Below are positions 26,173 through 33,087 of a stretch of 33,087 nucleotides of DNA, piece after piece. Made by a program: the position numbers and the translations under genes. The notes beneath the pieces are model-generated. The model was given only the letters and a program-made list of their open reading frames with translations, had not been told where the DNA came from and made no database searches. This DNA comes from Pseudomonadaceae bacterium UBA836 (lineage in GTDB: Bacteria > Pseudomonadota > Gammaproteobacteria > Pseudomonadales > Pseudomonadaceae), in assembly GCA_002296055.1 (NCBI GenBank), contig DBHE01000040.1, positions 174 through 33,260 on the forward strand, in the 5' to 3' direction. The first letter of the stretch is position 1, and every line of letters starts with the position of its first letter.

Positions 26173-27390
26173 CTACACCTCCTCGGTTGTCGGCAGCGCA
26201 CGCAGCGGCAGCAGTATCTCGGCGCAGGTACCCCAGCCGGCCTTGCTGCGCAGATAAAATGCGCCGCCATGGGCCTTGACCACCGACTTCACCACGGCCA
26301 CACCCAGACCTGTGCCTTGCGGCTTGCTGGTATGGAAGGGCTCACCAATGCGCGCCAGCTGCTCGGCATTCATACCTTGCCCGGCATCCACCACACACAG
26401 GCTCAACTGCCCTTCAAGCTGGCGCGCCACCACCTTGAGACGCGGGGCGGGCATACCAGCCTGCAGAGCGTTCTCGATCAGGTTCAGGACTGCGCCCACC
26501 AAGGTGTCACGATTACAGCGCAGCATCGCATCAGCCGGCAGCAGGTTTACCCAGCGGCAAACACCGCCACGACTGGCGATGACGCTATCGGCCTGCAGCT
26601 GCAGCCATTCCAGAAAGATGGAAACAGGTAGCGTGTCGTCGATGGGCAGATCACCCTTGGCGAACTGCAGCATGTCGCGAATCTGGTGTTCGATGCTGTG
26701 CAAGCGCCCCTGCAGGCGCTCAGAGAAGCGAGCGCGATGGGCGGTGGGCAGCTGGGCGTCGGTCAAATGTTCGGCATACAGCAAGGCAGAGGCCAGCGGC
26801 GTACGAATCTGATGAGCCAACGAAGCCACCATCCGACCCAGGGCGGACAAGCGCTCATTGCGCGCCAGTTCGCTTTGCAGCTGGCGGGTTTCGGTCAGAT
26901 CGTTAATCAGGATCAGCTGGCCAGGCTCGCCTTCCAGCGAGCGGGTTGCCAGCGACACCCGGCGGCCAGTACGCAGCGAGACTTCGTGATAATCATCATC
27001 CCGCGGCGCAAAGCGCTGCTGGATCAGATCACGCCACAGCTGGCCCTCCAACGGCTCGCCCAACAGGGCCCGCGCCGCCGGATTGGCCTCACGCACCACA
27101 CCACGCCCATCTAGAATAATGACTCCACCGGGCAGCAGGTTAAGCACATTCTGCAACCTGCCGGCCAAGCGTGCCTTCTCGGCCAGCTCACGGCCGCGCT
27201 GGGCCTGCGCATCGGCCAGCTGACGCTTAAGATGCGCCACCTGCTGCTCTAGCAAGGCATGGGATGCGCCAAGCTGCTCAGACATACCCTGAAAGCGCTC
27301 AAAGGCCGCCTGCAGCGCAGCCTGGTCCGCTTCAGCTACGGCGGGCGCGTGCTGATCAGCGTTCGGATTGAAGTGAGCTTTGGCAGCCAT
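26173..27390 (-). CDS. fleS: Sensor histidine kinase FleS
   Basis: This 405-residue soluble kinase has no transmembrane segment. It has an N-terminal coiled coil (about 20-80), a PAS domain (about 78-170, [16 protein letters not shown]), the H-box with His193 ([20 protein letters not shown]), an N-box ([10 protein letters not shown]) and G-boxes (VVDAGQGM and GTGLGVAVV). It phosphorylates FleR. It has its own sigma-54 promoter. AGGGGA six bases before the ATG is the likely Shine-Dalgarno and lies in the 3' arm of an inverted repeat. Confidence 0.95.
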   Translation of the reverse strand: MAAKAHFNPNADQHAPAVAEADQAALQAAFERFQGMSEQLGASHALLEQQVAHLKRQLADAQAQRGRELAEKARLAGRLQNVLNLLPGGVIILDGRGVVREANPAARALLGEPLEGQLWRDLIQQRFAPRDDDYHEVSLRTGRRVSLATRSLEGEPGQLILINDLTETRQLQSELARNERLSALGRMVASLAHQIRTPLASALLYAEHLTDAQLPTAHRARFSERLQGRLHSIEHQIRDMLQFAKGDLPIDDTLPVSIFLEWLQLQADSVIASRGGVCRWVNLLPADAMLRCNRDTLVGAVLNLIENALQAGMPAPRLKVVARQLEGQLSLCVVDAGQGMNAEQLARIGEPFHTSKPQGTGLGVAVVKSVVKAHGGAFYLRSKAGWGTCAEILLPLRALPTTEEV

Positions 27391-27395
27391 CTGGC

Positions 27396-27427
27396 ATCCC
27401 CTGAGTTACGAATAACAGTCAGGGGAT
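27396..27427 (-). repeat. Inverted repeat covering the fleS Shine-Dalgarno
   Basis: ATCCCCTGA (27396-27404 on +) and TCAGGGGAT (27419-27427) are a perfect 9 bp inverted repeat with a 14-base loop. In the fleS mRNA the 3' arm includes the AGGGGA Shine-Dalgarno. The predicted sigma-54 start (about 27421) falls within the 5' arm. Confidence 0.7.
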
Positions 27428-27431
27428 ACTC

Positions 27432-27447
27432 AGCAATCATCGTGCCA
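27432..27447 (-). promoter_or_regulatory. Sigma-54 promoter of fleSR
   Basis: The minus strand reads TGGCACGATGATTGCT, with consensus -24 and -12 elements and N10 spacing. An A/T-rich stretch lies just upstream (27448-27485), which could aid DNA bending. It also contains a weak AAAATAA/TTATTTT hairpin (27451-27468), the only candidate for a fleQ transcript end. The predicted start is near 27421. Confidence 0.88.
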
Positions 27448-27500
27448 TAAAAAATAAGCGTTTATTTTCAGATACTTACAAACAAAACAACATGAGCGCG

Positions 27501-28970
27501 TCAGTCTTCTGACGCATCAGCGCCGCGATTCAGGCCGTACTTGCGCATCTTCTCGACCAGGGTGGTCCGGCGAATACGCAACCGCTCAGCCGCACGAGCG
27601 ACGACGCCGTTGCACTCATCCAGCGCCTGCTGAATCAACGTCTGCTCCAGGCCGCCGAGATACTCCTTCAAATCCAACCCTTCCGGGGGCAGAAACGCCG
27701 GGCTGTCCAGCCCCACCAAACCACTGAAAGCGTCGCCTCGCTCATCCTCAGCATCACGCAGCTGACGCAGGTCATCCTGGTCATCCTCGACATAGCGGAA
27801 CTTGCGCGGCAGCTCGCCGACACCAATCACGCCGTGTGGATGCATGATTGCCATGCGCTCCACCAGGTTGGCCAGCTCCCGCACATTACCCGGCCAGTCG
27901 TGCTGGCAAAGCGAGAGAATGGCGGACGTGCTGAAGCGAATGGAACCGCGCTTCTCGTTTTCCATCCGAGTGATCAGCTCATTCAACAGCAGCGGCAGAT
28001 CTTCAATACGCTCGCGCATCGCCGGCATATCGATGGGGAAGACATTCAAACGGTAATACAGATCCTCGCGGAAACCGCCCTGCTCGATCATCTGTTCAAG
28101 ATTCTTGTGGGTGGCTGCGATGACACGCACGTCGGCACTCTGAACCTTGTTGCTGCCGACACGCTCAAAGGTGCGCTCCTGCAACACCCGCAGCAGCTTG
28201 ACCTGCATAGGCAGCGGCATATCGCCTATTTCGTCCAGAAAAAGCGTGCCACCCTGAGCCAATTCGAAGCGACCTGCACGACTGGTTATGGCGCCGGTAA
28301 AGGCACCCTTCTCGTGGCCGAACAGCTCGCTTTCCAGCAATTCAGCCGGAATCGCGCCGCAATTGACCGGCACAAAGGGCGCGTCCTTGCGGCGCGAATG
28401 GTAATGCAGATTGCGAGCGACCACTTCTTTGCCAGTACCCGACTCGCCCAGAATCAGCACCGTGGCCTCGGTATCGGCCACCTGCTGCATCATCTGGCGC
28501 ACCGCTTGAATCGGCCGGCTGGTGCCCACCAAGCTACGGAACAGGTTGGGCTCACGCTGCCGCTGGCGGTTGCTGTTCTCTTCAAACACCTCACGGTACA
28601 CCTGGGCGCGGTGCAAGGCATCCAGTAGGTGGTTGTAACTCAGCGGCGGCTCAAACACGGCCAGCAAACGTTGTTTCAGGTGGTCAGGCCAGTGCGCGGA
28701 CTGCTCGGGGTCAAGGAGGATAACCGGCAGGTTTTCATCCCACTTGTCCAGCTGCCCCAACAACGCGGGCAGTCCCTGTTCCAAGGCGCAGTGGCCCAGA
28801 ATCACGCAACGAATATGACTTGGCGACTCAACTGCCGCTTCGACGGCACTCTGCCATCCTTCGCTGTCGGCAATGATGGCGTCTTCCCCGAGAAAGGACA
28901 GAATAACGCCCAGATCGTGGCGCCCCTGAACGGAGTCGTCGATCAACAAAATGTGGCTGTTAGGCAGCAT
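27501..28970 (-). CDS. fleQ: Master flagellar regulator FleQ
   Basis: This is a protein of about 489 residues, against 490 in P. aeruginosa. Its N-terminal receiver-like domain lacks the phosphoacceptor (the strand end reads CVILGHC). It has an AAA+ sigma-54 activator domain with Walker A GESGTGKE (175-182) and GAFTGA, and a C-terminal Fis helix-turn-helix ([18 protein letters not shown]). The LFRSL motif with Arg145, and Arg186/Asn187 of [10 protein letters not shown], correspond to the c-di-GMP site known in P. aeruginosa FleQ. FleQ activates early flagellar genes and controls exopolysaccharide genes. The start at 28970 is chosen by homology; a TTG at 29000 is also open, and neither has a strong Shine-Dalgarno. 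Confidence 0.95.
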   Translation of the reverse strand: MLPNSHILLIDDSVQGRHDLGVILSFLGEDAIIADSEGWQSAVEAAVESPSHIRCVILGHCALEQGLPALLGQLDKWDENLPVILLDPEQSAHWPDHLKQRLLAVFEPPLSYNHLLDALHRAQVYREVFEENSNRQRQREPNLFRSLVGTSRPIQAVRQMMQQVADTEATVLILGESGTGKEVVARNLHYHSRRKDAPFVPVNCGAIPAELLESELFGHEKGAFTGAITSRAGRFELAQGGTLFLDEIGDMPLPMQVKLLRVLQERTFERVGSNKVQSADVRVIAATHKNLEQMIEQGGFREDLYYRLNVFPIDMPAMRERIEDLPLLLNELITRMENEKRGSIRFSTSAILSLCQHDWPGNVRELANLVERMAIMHPHGVIGVGELPRKFRYVEDDQDDLRQLRDAEDERGDAFSGLVGLDSPAFLPPEGLDLKEYLGGLEQTLIQQALDECNGVVARAAERLRIRRTTLVEKMRKYGLNRGADASED

Positions 28971-29018
28971 AGACGGGGAAGCGTTCCTGTTGGCAGGCAA
29001 GGATGACAGCAGCGAATA

Positions 29019-29045
29019 ATGGCGCTACGCCATAACTTTTTATGG
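29019..29045 (-). promoter_or_regulatory. Two overlapping alternative hairpins in the fleQ leader
   Basis: On the minus strand CCATAA (29045-29040) can pair with TTATGG (29035-29030). The ATGG portion can instead belong to ATGGCG (29033-29028), which pairs with CGCCAT (29024-29019). The two 6 bp hairpins cannot form together. They lie directly after the predicted start of the fleQ transcript. Confidence 0.45.
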
Positions 29046-29053
29046 TGGGTCTA

Positions 29054-29082
29054 AATGTAGTCAGAAACAACAGGAGAGTCAA
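29054..29082 (-). promoter_or_regulatory. Sigma-70 promoter of fleQ
   Basis: On the minus strand TTGACT (-35, 29082-29077) and TACATT (-10, 29059-29054) are separated by an optimal 17 bases. The predicted start is near 29047, giving a leader of about 77 bases. In P. aeruginosa fleQ is also transcribed by sigma-70; I do not see a good Vfr/CRP palindrome here. Confidence 0.6.
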
Positions 29083-29096
29083 ATAGTTGGCGCATC

Positions 29097-29125
29097 ATTT
29101 CCGGCGAATATACTTCGCCGGAAAT
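29097..29125 (-). terminator. Terminator between fliT and fleQ
   Basis: ATTTCCGGCGAA (29097-29108) and TTCGCCGGAAAT (29114-29125) form a perfect 12 bp stem with a 5-base loop, 4 bases beyond the fliT stop. No extended T-run follows on either strand, but stem length and position fit a transcript end. Confidence 0.7.
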
Positions 29126-29129
29126 AGCC

Positions 29130-29426
29130 TCAATTGAACATCTGATAGACCTTGGCGCCCTGCCGGCCCCGCTGCAGCCCCTGCAGCTCTTCAGCCAGCT
29201 TGCCCTGCACAGCCTGGCACAGGGCAACAACCTCCCGATAGGTCTCGCTCAGGCTCTCCAGCGCGACCGCCACTTGCTGGTCATCGCGCTGTGGATCCTG
29301 CATCGCCTGGTGAACATGCTGACGACACAGGCGATCTAGTTCACCAACCTGCTGCCAGTCGCCTGCCTTAACAGCCTCGATCAACGAGGTGTGGGTTGCT
29401 TGCAACTGCTCTACGGCATTAGCCAT
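29130..29426 (-). CDS. fliT: FliT-like flagellar chaperone
   Basis: This small helical protein of 98 residues has the size and position of FliT, the export chaperone of the FliD cap. In P. aeruginosa the gene at this location has been called fleP. The start at 29426 is preferred to 29462 because GAGGAA lies 7 bases upstream and the longer form would overlap fliS. The family is weakly conserved, so the call leans on synteny (fliD-fliS-fliT-fleQ) and on the helical Gln/Glu-rich composition. A strong hairpin follows the stop. Confidence 0.75.
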   Translation of the reverse strand: MANAVEQLQATHTSLIEAVKAGDWQQVGELDRLCRQHVHQAMQDPQRDDQQVAVALESLSETYREVVALCQAVQGKLAEELQGLQRGRQGAKVYQMFN

Positions 29427-29437
29427 GACTGATTTCC

Positions 29438-29821
29438 TCACGCTTGGCGGATGCCGTCCCAACCGGCCTTGATTTCGCGCAGCAGCTCGCTGACCTCGTC
29501 GAGCATGGCTGCATCGTTCTTCAGGTTCGCCTCACTAAGGCGTTGCTGCATGAAAGCATAAAGCCGATCCAGGTTCACCGCCAGCTCGCCACCCTGCTCC
29601 ACGTTCAATGCATCACGCAGACCACCTATGATTGCTGTCGCCTTGCCGATCTGTTCGCCCTTGAGCGCCACGTTGTTGTGCTGCAGGGCACCACGCGCCT
29701 GGGCAACACGCTGCAGTGCACCTTCCATCAGCATCTGGATGAGGCGATGGGGATCAGCTTCGCTGACCTGGGCATTGACGTTGACGGTCTGGTATTGCTT
29801 CATCGCGGCATAAGCGTTCAT
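29438..29821 (-). CDS. fliS: Flagellin export chaperone FliS (canonical copy)
   Basis: The 127-residue helical chaperone binds the C-terminus of flagellin and prevents premature assembly. It matches the Pseudomonas FliS pattern closely: MNAYAAMKQYQTVNVNAQVS start, HRLIQMLMEGALQRVAQARG, LKGEQIGKATAIIGGLRDAL and AVNLDRLYAFMQQRL. It follows a terminator and has its own sigma-28-like promoter, so it appears to be uncoupled from the upstream fliD-fliS-like genes. fliT follows with a Shine-Dalgarno that overlaps its stop. Confidence 0.92.
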   Translation of the reverse strand: MNAYAAMKQYQTVNVNAQVSEADPHRLIQMLMEGALQRVAQARGALQHNNVALKGEQIGKATAIIGGLRDALNVEQGGELAVNLDRLYAFMQQRLSEANLKNDAAMLDEVSELLREIKAGWDGIRQA

Positions 29822-29857
29822 CGGACATGTCCTGCAAGCAAGTGGTACATGACCCGG

Positions 29858-29884
29858 TTATCGGCGCCGCAACCGAAAGCTGAA
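29858..29884 (-). promoter_or_regulatory. Candidate sigma-28 (FliA) promoter of fliS-fliT
   Basis: The minus strand has GCCGATAA (29865-29858), identical to the enterobacterial sigma-28 -10 consensus. After 11 bases upstream comes TTCAGCTT (29884-29877), which matches 5 of 8 positions of the TAAAGTTT -35. The predicted start is near 29850, about 30 bases before the fliS ATG. Confidence 0.6.
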
Positions 29885-29894
29885 GGCCAGAAAT

Positions 29895-29918
29895 GAAAAA
29901 ACCGGCGCCAGGCCGGTT
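29895..29918 (-). terminator. Intrinsic terminator after the first fliS-like gene
   Basis: On the minus strand AACCGGC (29918-29912) pairs with GCCGGTT (29906-29900) around a 5-base loop and runs into a stretch of six T (29900-29895). This is a textbook rho-independent terminator, placed 22 bases after the stop of the fliS-like gene. Confidence 0.88.
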
Positions 29919-29940
29919 CCTTCAGCAGACCAAGCAAGCG

Positions 29941-30309
29941 TCACGCCGGCTCAATCGCATCCCAGGCTTCCTTGATTTCAGTCAGCAAATGCTGCACCTC
30001 ATCAAGCGAGCGCGGAGTGTCATCCAGCGCCACACCAGCCAGTTTGAGTGTCATGTAGTCGTAGAGAGCATCCAGATTCTCGGCAATCTCACCGCCCAGA
30101 TCCTTATCCAGCGACGCCTGCAACGCCCCGATAATGCTGATGGTGCTGCTCACCGCTACGCCGCGGCGCTCGGGATTGCCGGTCTCCTGCGCATGACGAG
30201 CCAACTTGACGCGCTCTATCGCACCGTTAAGCAACAGTTGTACAGCGCGGTACTGCGACACTTCCTGGGAAATGTTGACCTTTTTGTAAGTATCAATCGG
30301 ATTTGCCAC
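29941..30309 (-). CDS. Second, divergent FliS-like chaperone next to fliD
   Basis: This 122-residue FliS-family protein ([72 protein letters not shown]) is clearly related to the FliS encoded just after it but differs in most positions. The HRLIQMLMEG block is replaced by [10 protein letters not shown]. The start is GTG, with AAGGAG ten bases upstream. It lies 4 bases after the fliD stop and so is co-transcribed with fliD. It may serve a different flagellin or FliD, or act as a regulator (inference). Confidence 0.88.
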   Translation of the reverse strand: MANPIDTYKKVNISQEVSQYRAVQLLLNGAIERVKLARHAQETGNPERRGVAVSSTISIIGALQASLDKDLGGEIAENLDALYDYMTLKLAGVALDDTPRSLDEVQHLLTEIKEAWDAIEPA

Positions 30310-30313
30310 GGGT

Positions 30314-31768
30314 TCAGGACTCCTTCACGACGCCAGGCAGATTTGCCAGCTGGCTGGTCAGATAAGTGCTGGTGCTCGACAGGTTGGCCACTAGCGAGTC
30401 CATCGCGTTGAATTGCGCCAGCAGGCGGGTTTCCATACTACTCAGGCGTGCCTCAAGCCGCTCGCGCTGCTCATCAATGCCGGACAGGGTGTTCTGCAAC
30501 GACGTGGTTCGCCCCTCGATGATGCCACCACTCTTGGTGTATGGCTCAAGCTTGGCGTCCAGGCGCCCCATCAGACCATTCTCACCAGAGAGAAAGTTGC
30601 TCAGAGCATCAAAGTTGTTGTCCAGTGCATCATCGAGCTTGTCGCTATCGATTGCCAGCGTACCGTCACTCTGGGTGGTGATGCCCAGGTCCGCAAGAAT
30701 ACGAATATCGCCACTGGCAACGCTGGACATTTCCGTGCGCAGCGCCGACACGACGGAGCGGACCGACGCATCACCAACCAGCGCAGCAGCCAGAGGCTCG
30801 CCGTCGTCCCCTCCGACAGCGGTCACAGAGGTCAACGAGTTGATGGTTTTCATCATCGCGTTGTAGCCATCCACAAACGACTGCAAGGAGGTACGCACAC
30901 CAGACTTGTCCAAGCCAACACTCAGCTTGACACTCGTTCCAGCGTCTATCGCTTCCTGAGTTTGCGCGGCTTTCAGCGTCAGCGTAACGCCGTCGATAGC
31001 ATCGGAGATCGAGTTACTGGCGCTGCTGATAGACAGGCCGTCGATCGAAAGATTTGCGTCGCGTGCGTAGGAGATCACCCGCGGAGCAAGCGGATCCAGC
31101 GGGTCAACTTCGGTCGGCTCATAGTCGCTGGTAGCCGGCGGTGTATAAGCCAGCACACCCAGGTCGCCGGTGTCACTGGCATCAGTGGTGACCGCAACAC
31201 TGATGTCGTTGCCTGTGCCGGTCTCGTTGGAACTCAGCACCAGCCGTGAACCACCGCCACCGTTGGGGTCACTGACTACTGTGGCAGAAATACCGCTGTC
31301 GGCACTTTTGGCGTTGATCGCATCACGGATGCCCGCGAGACTGTTGTTAGCCTCGGTCACCTTAATATCAAGAGAGGTATCTCCGGCAGAGATGGTCAGG
31401 GTGCCGGTGCCAATGGCGTCGGTCGCATTGGCTTGCCCACGCAACGCCACCTTGCTGCTCTGTGCCAGGTTGAACACCTGAACATCGTAGCTACCCACTG
31501 ACGCCGTACTATCGGCCGTTACGCTGAAGGTCTTGCTATCACCGGAGGTAGCGCTGCGCTTTTCATAGAGGTCAGCGCTGTTCAACTTCTCCAGCACGCC
31601 CTGAAAGGTGGAGAGGGCACTGCGAAAGCTGCCCAGCGCCGTAAACTTGGCGGTAGTGCTGCTTTCGAGCCGGGTCAGCTGCGCACTTTTTGGCGCACCG
31701 TCAGCCTCAACCAGCGCCGTCACGATGGAACTGATATCAAGACCCGAACCAATACCTGTAATAGCCAT
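30314..31768 (-). CDS. fliD: Flagellar filament cap protein FliD
   Basis: The 484-residue cap protein has FliD_N (about 5-105: [20 protein letters not shown] at the N-terminus), a flagellin hook IN-like motif (about 125-185: [35 protein letters not shown]) and FliD_C (about 235-465, [20 protein letters not shown] and a coiled-coil end [20 protein letters not shown]). It caps the filament and folds flagellin at the tip; in P. aeruginosa it also binds mucin. The gene has a sigma-54 promoter at 31833-31848 and a GAGGT Shine-Dalgarno. Confidence 0.95.
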   Translation of the reverse strand: MAITGIGSGLDISSIVTALVEADGAPKSAQLTRLESSTTAKFTALGSFRSALSTFQGVLEKLNSADLYEKRSATSGDSKTFSVTADSTASVGSYDVQVFNLAQSSKVALRGQANATDAIGTGTLTISAGDTSLDIKVTEANNSLAGIRDAINAKSADSGISATVVSDPNGGGGSRLVLSSNETGTGNDISVAVTTDASDTGDLGVLAYTPPATSDYEPTEVDPLDPLAPRVISYARDANLSIDGLSISSASNSISDAIDGVTLTLKAAQTQEAIDAGTSVKLSVGLDKSGVRTSLQSFVDGYNAMMKTINSLTSVTAVGGDDGEPLAAALVGDASVRSVVSALRTEMSSVASGDIRILADLGITTQSDGTLAIDSDKLDDALDNNFDALSNFLSGENGLMGRLDAKLEPYTKSGGIIEGRTTSLQNTLSGIDEQRERLEARLSSMETRLLAQFNAMDSLVANLSSTSTYLTSQLANLPGVVKES

Positions 31769-31780
31769 GATGCTTACCTC

Positions 31781-31803
31781 GCGACCGTTTCTTGACGGTT
31801 CGC
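31781..31803 (-). repeat. Hairpin in the fliD leader
   Basis: GCGACCGT (31781-31788) and ACGGTTCGC (31795-31803) pair with one bulged base and a 6-base loop. The hairpin lies within the predicted fliD 5' leader, directly before the GAGGT Shine-Dalgarno. It could keep the ribosome site open or stabilise the 5' end. Confidence 0.4.
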
Positions 31804-31832
31804 CTGCCGAAAGGGGTATTCCGGTCTAATCA

Positions 31833-31848
31833 GGCAAGTTACATGCCA
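31833..31848 (-). promoter_or_regulatory. Sigma-54 promoter of fliD
   Basis: The minus strand reads TGGCATGTAACTTGCC, with GG-N10-GC spacing and an intact TTGC -12 element. The predicted start is near 31822, giving a leader of about 54 bases that includes a small hairpin. Confidence 0.82.
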
Positions 31849-31868
31849 GCAAAACCGGCAGCAGAGTG

Positions 31869-32270
31869 TCAGGCCTCTGCCTCAAACAAAACACTGCGAA
31901 TTTCCGTCAGATTCTCGGCCAGTCGCAGCGCCTCTTCCGAGGGGATCTGGCGAATCACATCGCCACTGCTCGCCTCGGTTACATTGATAACCACCCGGCC
32001 GCTGTCATCATCAAGTGCAAAGTTGATGTCTCGGCGTACCGACTGGACAAAATCTTGAATATCCGACACAGCGGCCTGCAGCTGTTCGCGCTCAACCTCT
32101 GCCGGCTGCTGAACAGCCTCGCGGGTCTGAGAGGCGACTGACTGGGCTGATGTACCTTCTTGCGCAGCTTCCGTCTGCTTGCCAGCTTTGCTGCTGACGC
32201 CCGCTTCCACAGCCCCGGCATTCGATACGGAGCGCGTTACTTCAAACGGTTTGATTACACCCATTTCCAT
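31869..32270 (-). CDS. flaG: FlaG family protein
   Basis: The 133-residue protein has a variable Ala/Gln-rich first half and a conserved FlaG C-terminal domain (about 65-130: VSDIQDFVQSVRRDINFALD, VVINVTEASSGDVIRQIPSE, LRLAENLTEIRSVLF). Loss of FlaG lengthens filaments in several species; the mechanism is not well known. It lies between fliC and fliD, as in P. aeruginosa. No clear promoter is visible in the 72-base gap, so transcription probably reads through the fliC terminator. Its 14-base leader is almost the same as that of fliD. Confidence 0.92.
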   Translation of the reverse strand: MEMGVIKPFEVTRSVSNAGAVEAGVSSKAGKQTEAAQEGTSAQSVASQTREAVQQPAEVEREQLQAAVSDIQDFVQSVRRDINFALDDDSGRVVINVTEASSGDVIRQIPSEEALRLAENLTEIRSVLFEAEA

Positions 32271-32294
32271 GGTGCTTACCTCGCAACGGACAAA

Positions 32295-32322
32295 GCGGGG
32301 GGAAGGCTAGCCCTCCCCCCGC
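32295..32322 (-). terminator. Terminator-like hairpin between fliC and flaG
   Basis: GCGGGGGGAAGGC (32295-32307) and GCCCTCCCCCCGC (32310-32322) form a 13 bp GC-rich stem with one G-T wobble. On the minus strand only TTTG follows. It lies 20 bases after the fliC stop and could limit read-through into flaG or protect the 3' end of fliC mRNA. Confidence 0.8.
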
Positions 32323-32342
32323 ATGTTACCCCTGTTCCGGTC

Positions 32343-33087
32343 TTAGCCCAAGAGGCTGAGAACGGCCTGGGGCAGCTGGTTGGCCTGGGCCAGGATCGCA
32401 GTACCTGCCTGTTGCAGGATCTGGTTCTTGGTCAGGTTTGCAGTTTCAGCCGCGTAGTCAGTGTCTTGAATCCGGCCGCGAGCAGCGGAGGCGTTTTCAG
32501 ACACGTTCTGCAGGTTGGCGATGGTGGACTCGAAGCGGTTCTGAATCGCACCGAGGTCTGCACGCTGAGCGTCGATGGAAGCGATAGCTTCGTCGATGAT
32601 GTAGACCGCTTCCTGAGCCGACTTGGCATCGCTGATGTCGATGTCCTTGACGGTGTTATCAGTGGTGACATCAGACAGCGTCACGTCAGTGGCGGAGCCA
32701 GCAGCAGTCTCTGCAGCGTCGACAGTCGCACCGCTACCGAATGCGAAGGACAGCTCACCTTTGGCAGTACCCACGTCAGCGTCGGTTACAACCGAGATAG
32801 AACCGTCGTCCTGTACGAAGGCACCCACGCCCATGTTGGCATCGTTGATCACGGTGGCCAGCAGCTGAGTTTGCTCAGCGGCAGTCGCGTCCTCATCGAA
32901 CTCGGCGCTGATGGTGAACACGCGGTCAGTACCGTCTGCACTACCGGAGGCGACAGTGAAGGTCACTGCTACAGCGCCGGAAGCACCGCCAGCAGCGGCT
33001 TGAGCAGCAATGGTGCCCGAGCTGATGGAGTCGCTCTTCAGTTCCTTGGTGCTCACTTCGTCCAGCTTGACGCTGATCGCTTCGTTG
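32343..33087 (-). CDS. fliC: Flagellin FliC, C-terminal part
   Basis: The frame is open to the window edge, so the N-terminus is missing; about 247 residues are visible. The far C-terminus carries the conserved D1/D0 regions ([40 protein letters not shown], and the [16 protein letters not shown] end). The variable middle includes a flagellin IN-like motif ([20 protein letters not shown]). An internal GTG at 33056 is not the true start because the preceding ten codons continue in frame. The gene is followed by a strong hairpin. The promoter is outside the window. Confidence 0.95.
   Translation of the reverse strand, partial: NEAISVKLDEVSTKELKSDSISSGTIAAQAAAGGASGAVAVTFTVASGSADGTDRVFTISAEFDEDATAAEQTQLLATVINDANMGVGAFVQDDGSISVVTDADVGTAKGELSFAFGSGATVDAAETAAGSATDVTLSDVTTDNTVKDIDISDAKSAQEAVYIIDEAIASIDAQRADLGAIQNRFESTIANLQNVSENASAARGRIQDTDYAAETANLTKNQILQQAGTAILAQANQLPQAVLSLLG

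Noticed and set aside
27511..28970. Degenerate receiver domain in FleQ as evidence of a novel regulator
   Set aside because: Loss of the phosphoacceptor is a known trait of FleQ proteins; the rest of the protein matches FleQ throughout.
32343..33056. A complete short flagellin starting at a GTG at 33056
   Set aside because: Codons before the GTG continue in frame to the window edge ([10 protein letters not shown]), and conserved N-terminal flagellin regions are missing, so this is a partial gene.
1..33087. Mobile elements, CRISPR arrays, tRNA or other RNA genes
   Set aside because: No transposase or integrase frame, no regularly spaced repeats and no cloverleaf-like sequence was seen; coding genes fill nearly all of the window.

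Overview
The window looks like chromosomal DNA of a salt-adapted member of the Pseudomonadaceae, most likely Halopseudomonas (the former Pseudomonas pertucinogena group). This is inferred from three things read directly: an ectoine/hydroxyectoine operon with its own aspartokinase, a Pseudomonas-type flagellar cluster with FleQ and FleSR, and a Vibrio-like (PomA/PomB type) flagellar stator pair. Genes are packed tightly, with many 1-14 base overlaps, and no gap exceeds 180 bases. I see no RNA genes, insertion sequences, CRISPR arrays or attachment sites.

Layout. Positions 1-3390 (+) hold the end of ectB, then ectC, ectD and the ectoine aspartokinase, closed by a strong terminator. Positions 3487-7521 hold a CPA2 cation/proton antiporter with an RCK domain, two alpha/beta hydrolases and a SIMPL-domain protein, in mixed orientation. 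Positions 7681-9372 (+) encode the stator pomA-pomB, which runs head-on into flhB with no spacer. From 9373 to the end everything is on the minus strand and flagellar. In transcription order it reads: fliC (partial), flaG, fliD, fliS-like 1, fliS-like 2, fliT, fleQ, fleS, fleR, fliE-F-G-H-I-J, hsbA, hsbR, hptB, fliK, fliL-M-N-O-P-Q-R, flhB.

Regulation can partly be read from the sequence. Five sigma-54 promoters of GG-N10-GC form lie in front of fliE, fleS, fliD, fliK and fliL. A sigma-28 candidate precedes the second fliS and follows a clear terminator. A sigma-70 promoter with 17-base spacing precedes fleQ. This fits the known Pseudomonas hierarchy, in which FleQ with RpoN drives the early genes, FleSR the middle genes and FliA the late genes. 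The HptB-HsbR-HsbA partner-switching module, which in P. aeruginosa links phosphorelay signalling to FlgM and c-di-GMP, sits inside the structural cluster between fliJ and fliK.

I did not find a wholly new system. The points most worth a second look are: an inverted repeat that covers the fleS Shine-Dalgarno and straddles the predicted sigma-54 start; two mutually exclusive hairpins in the fleQ leader; a nearly identical 14-base leader in front of flaG and fliD; two divergent FliS paralogues with separate promoters; an alpha/beta hydrolase lacking its catalytic histidine; and the clustering of osmolyte, cation-exchange and probable sodium-motor genes.
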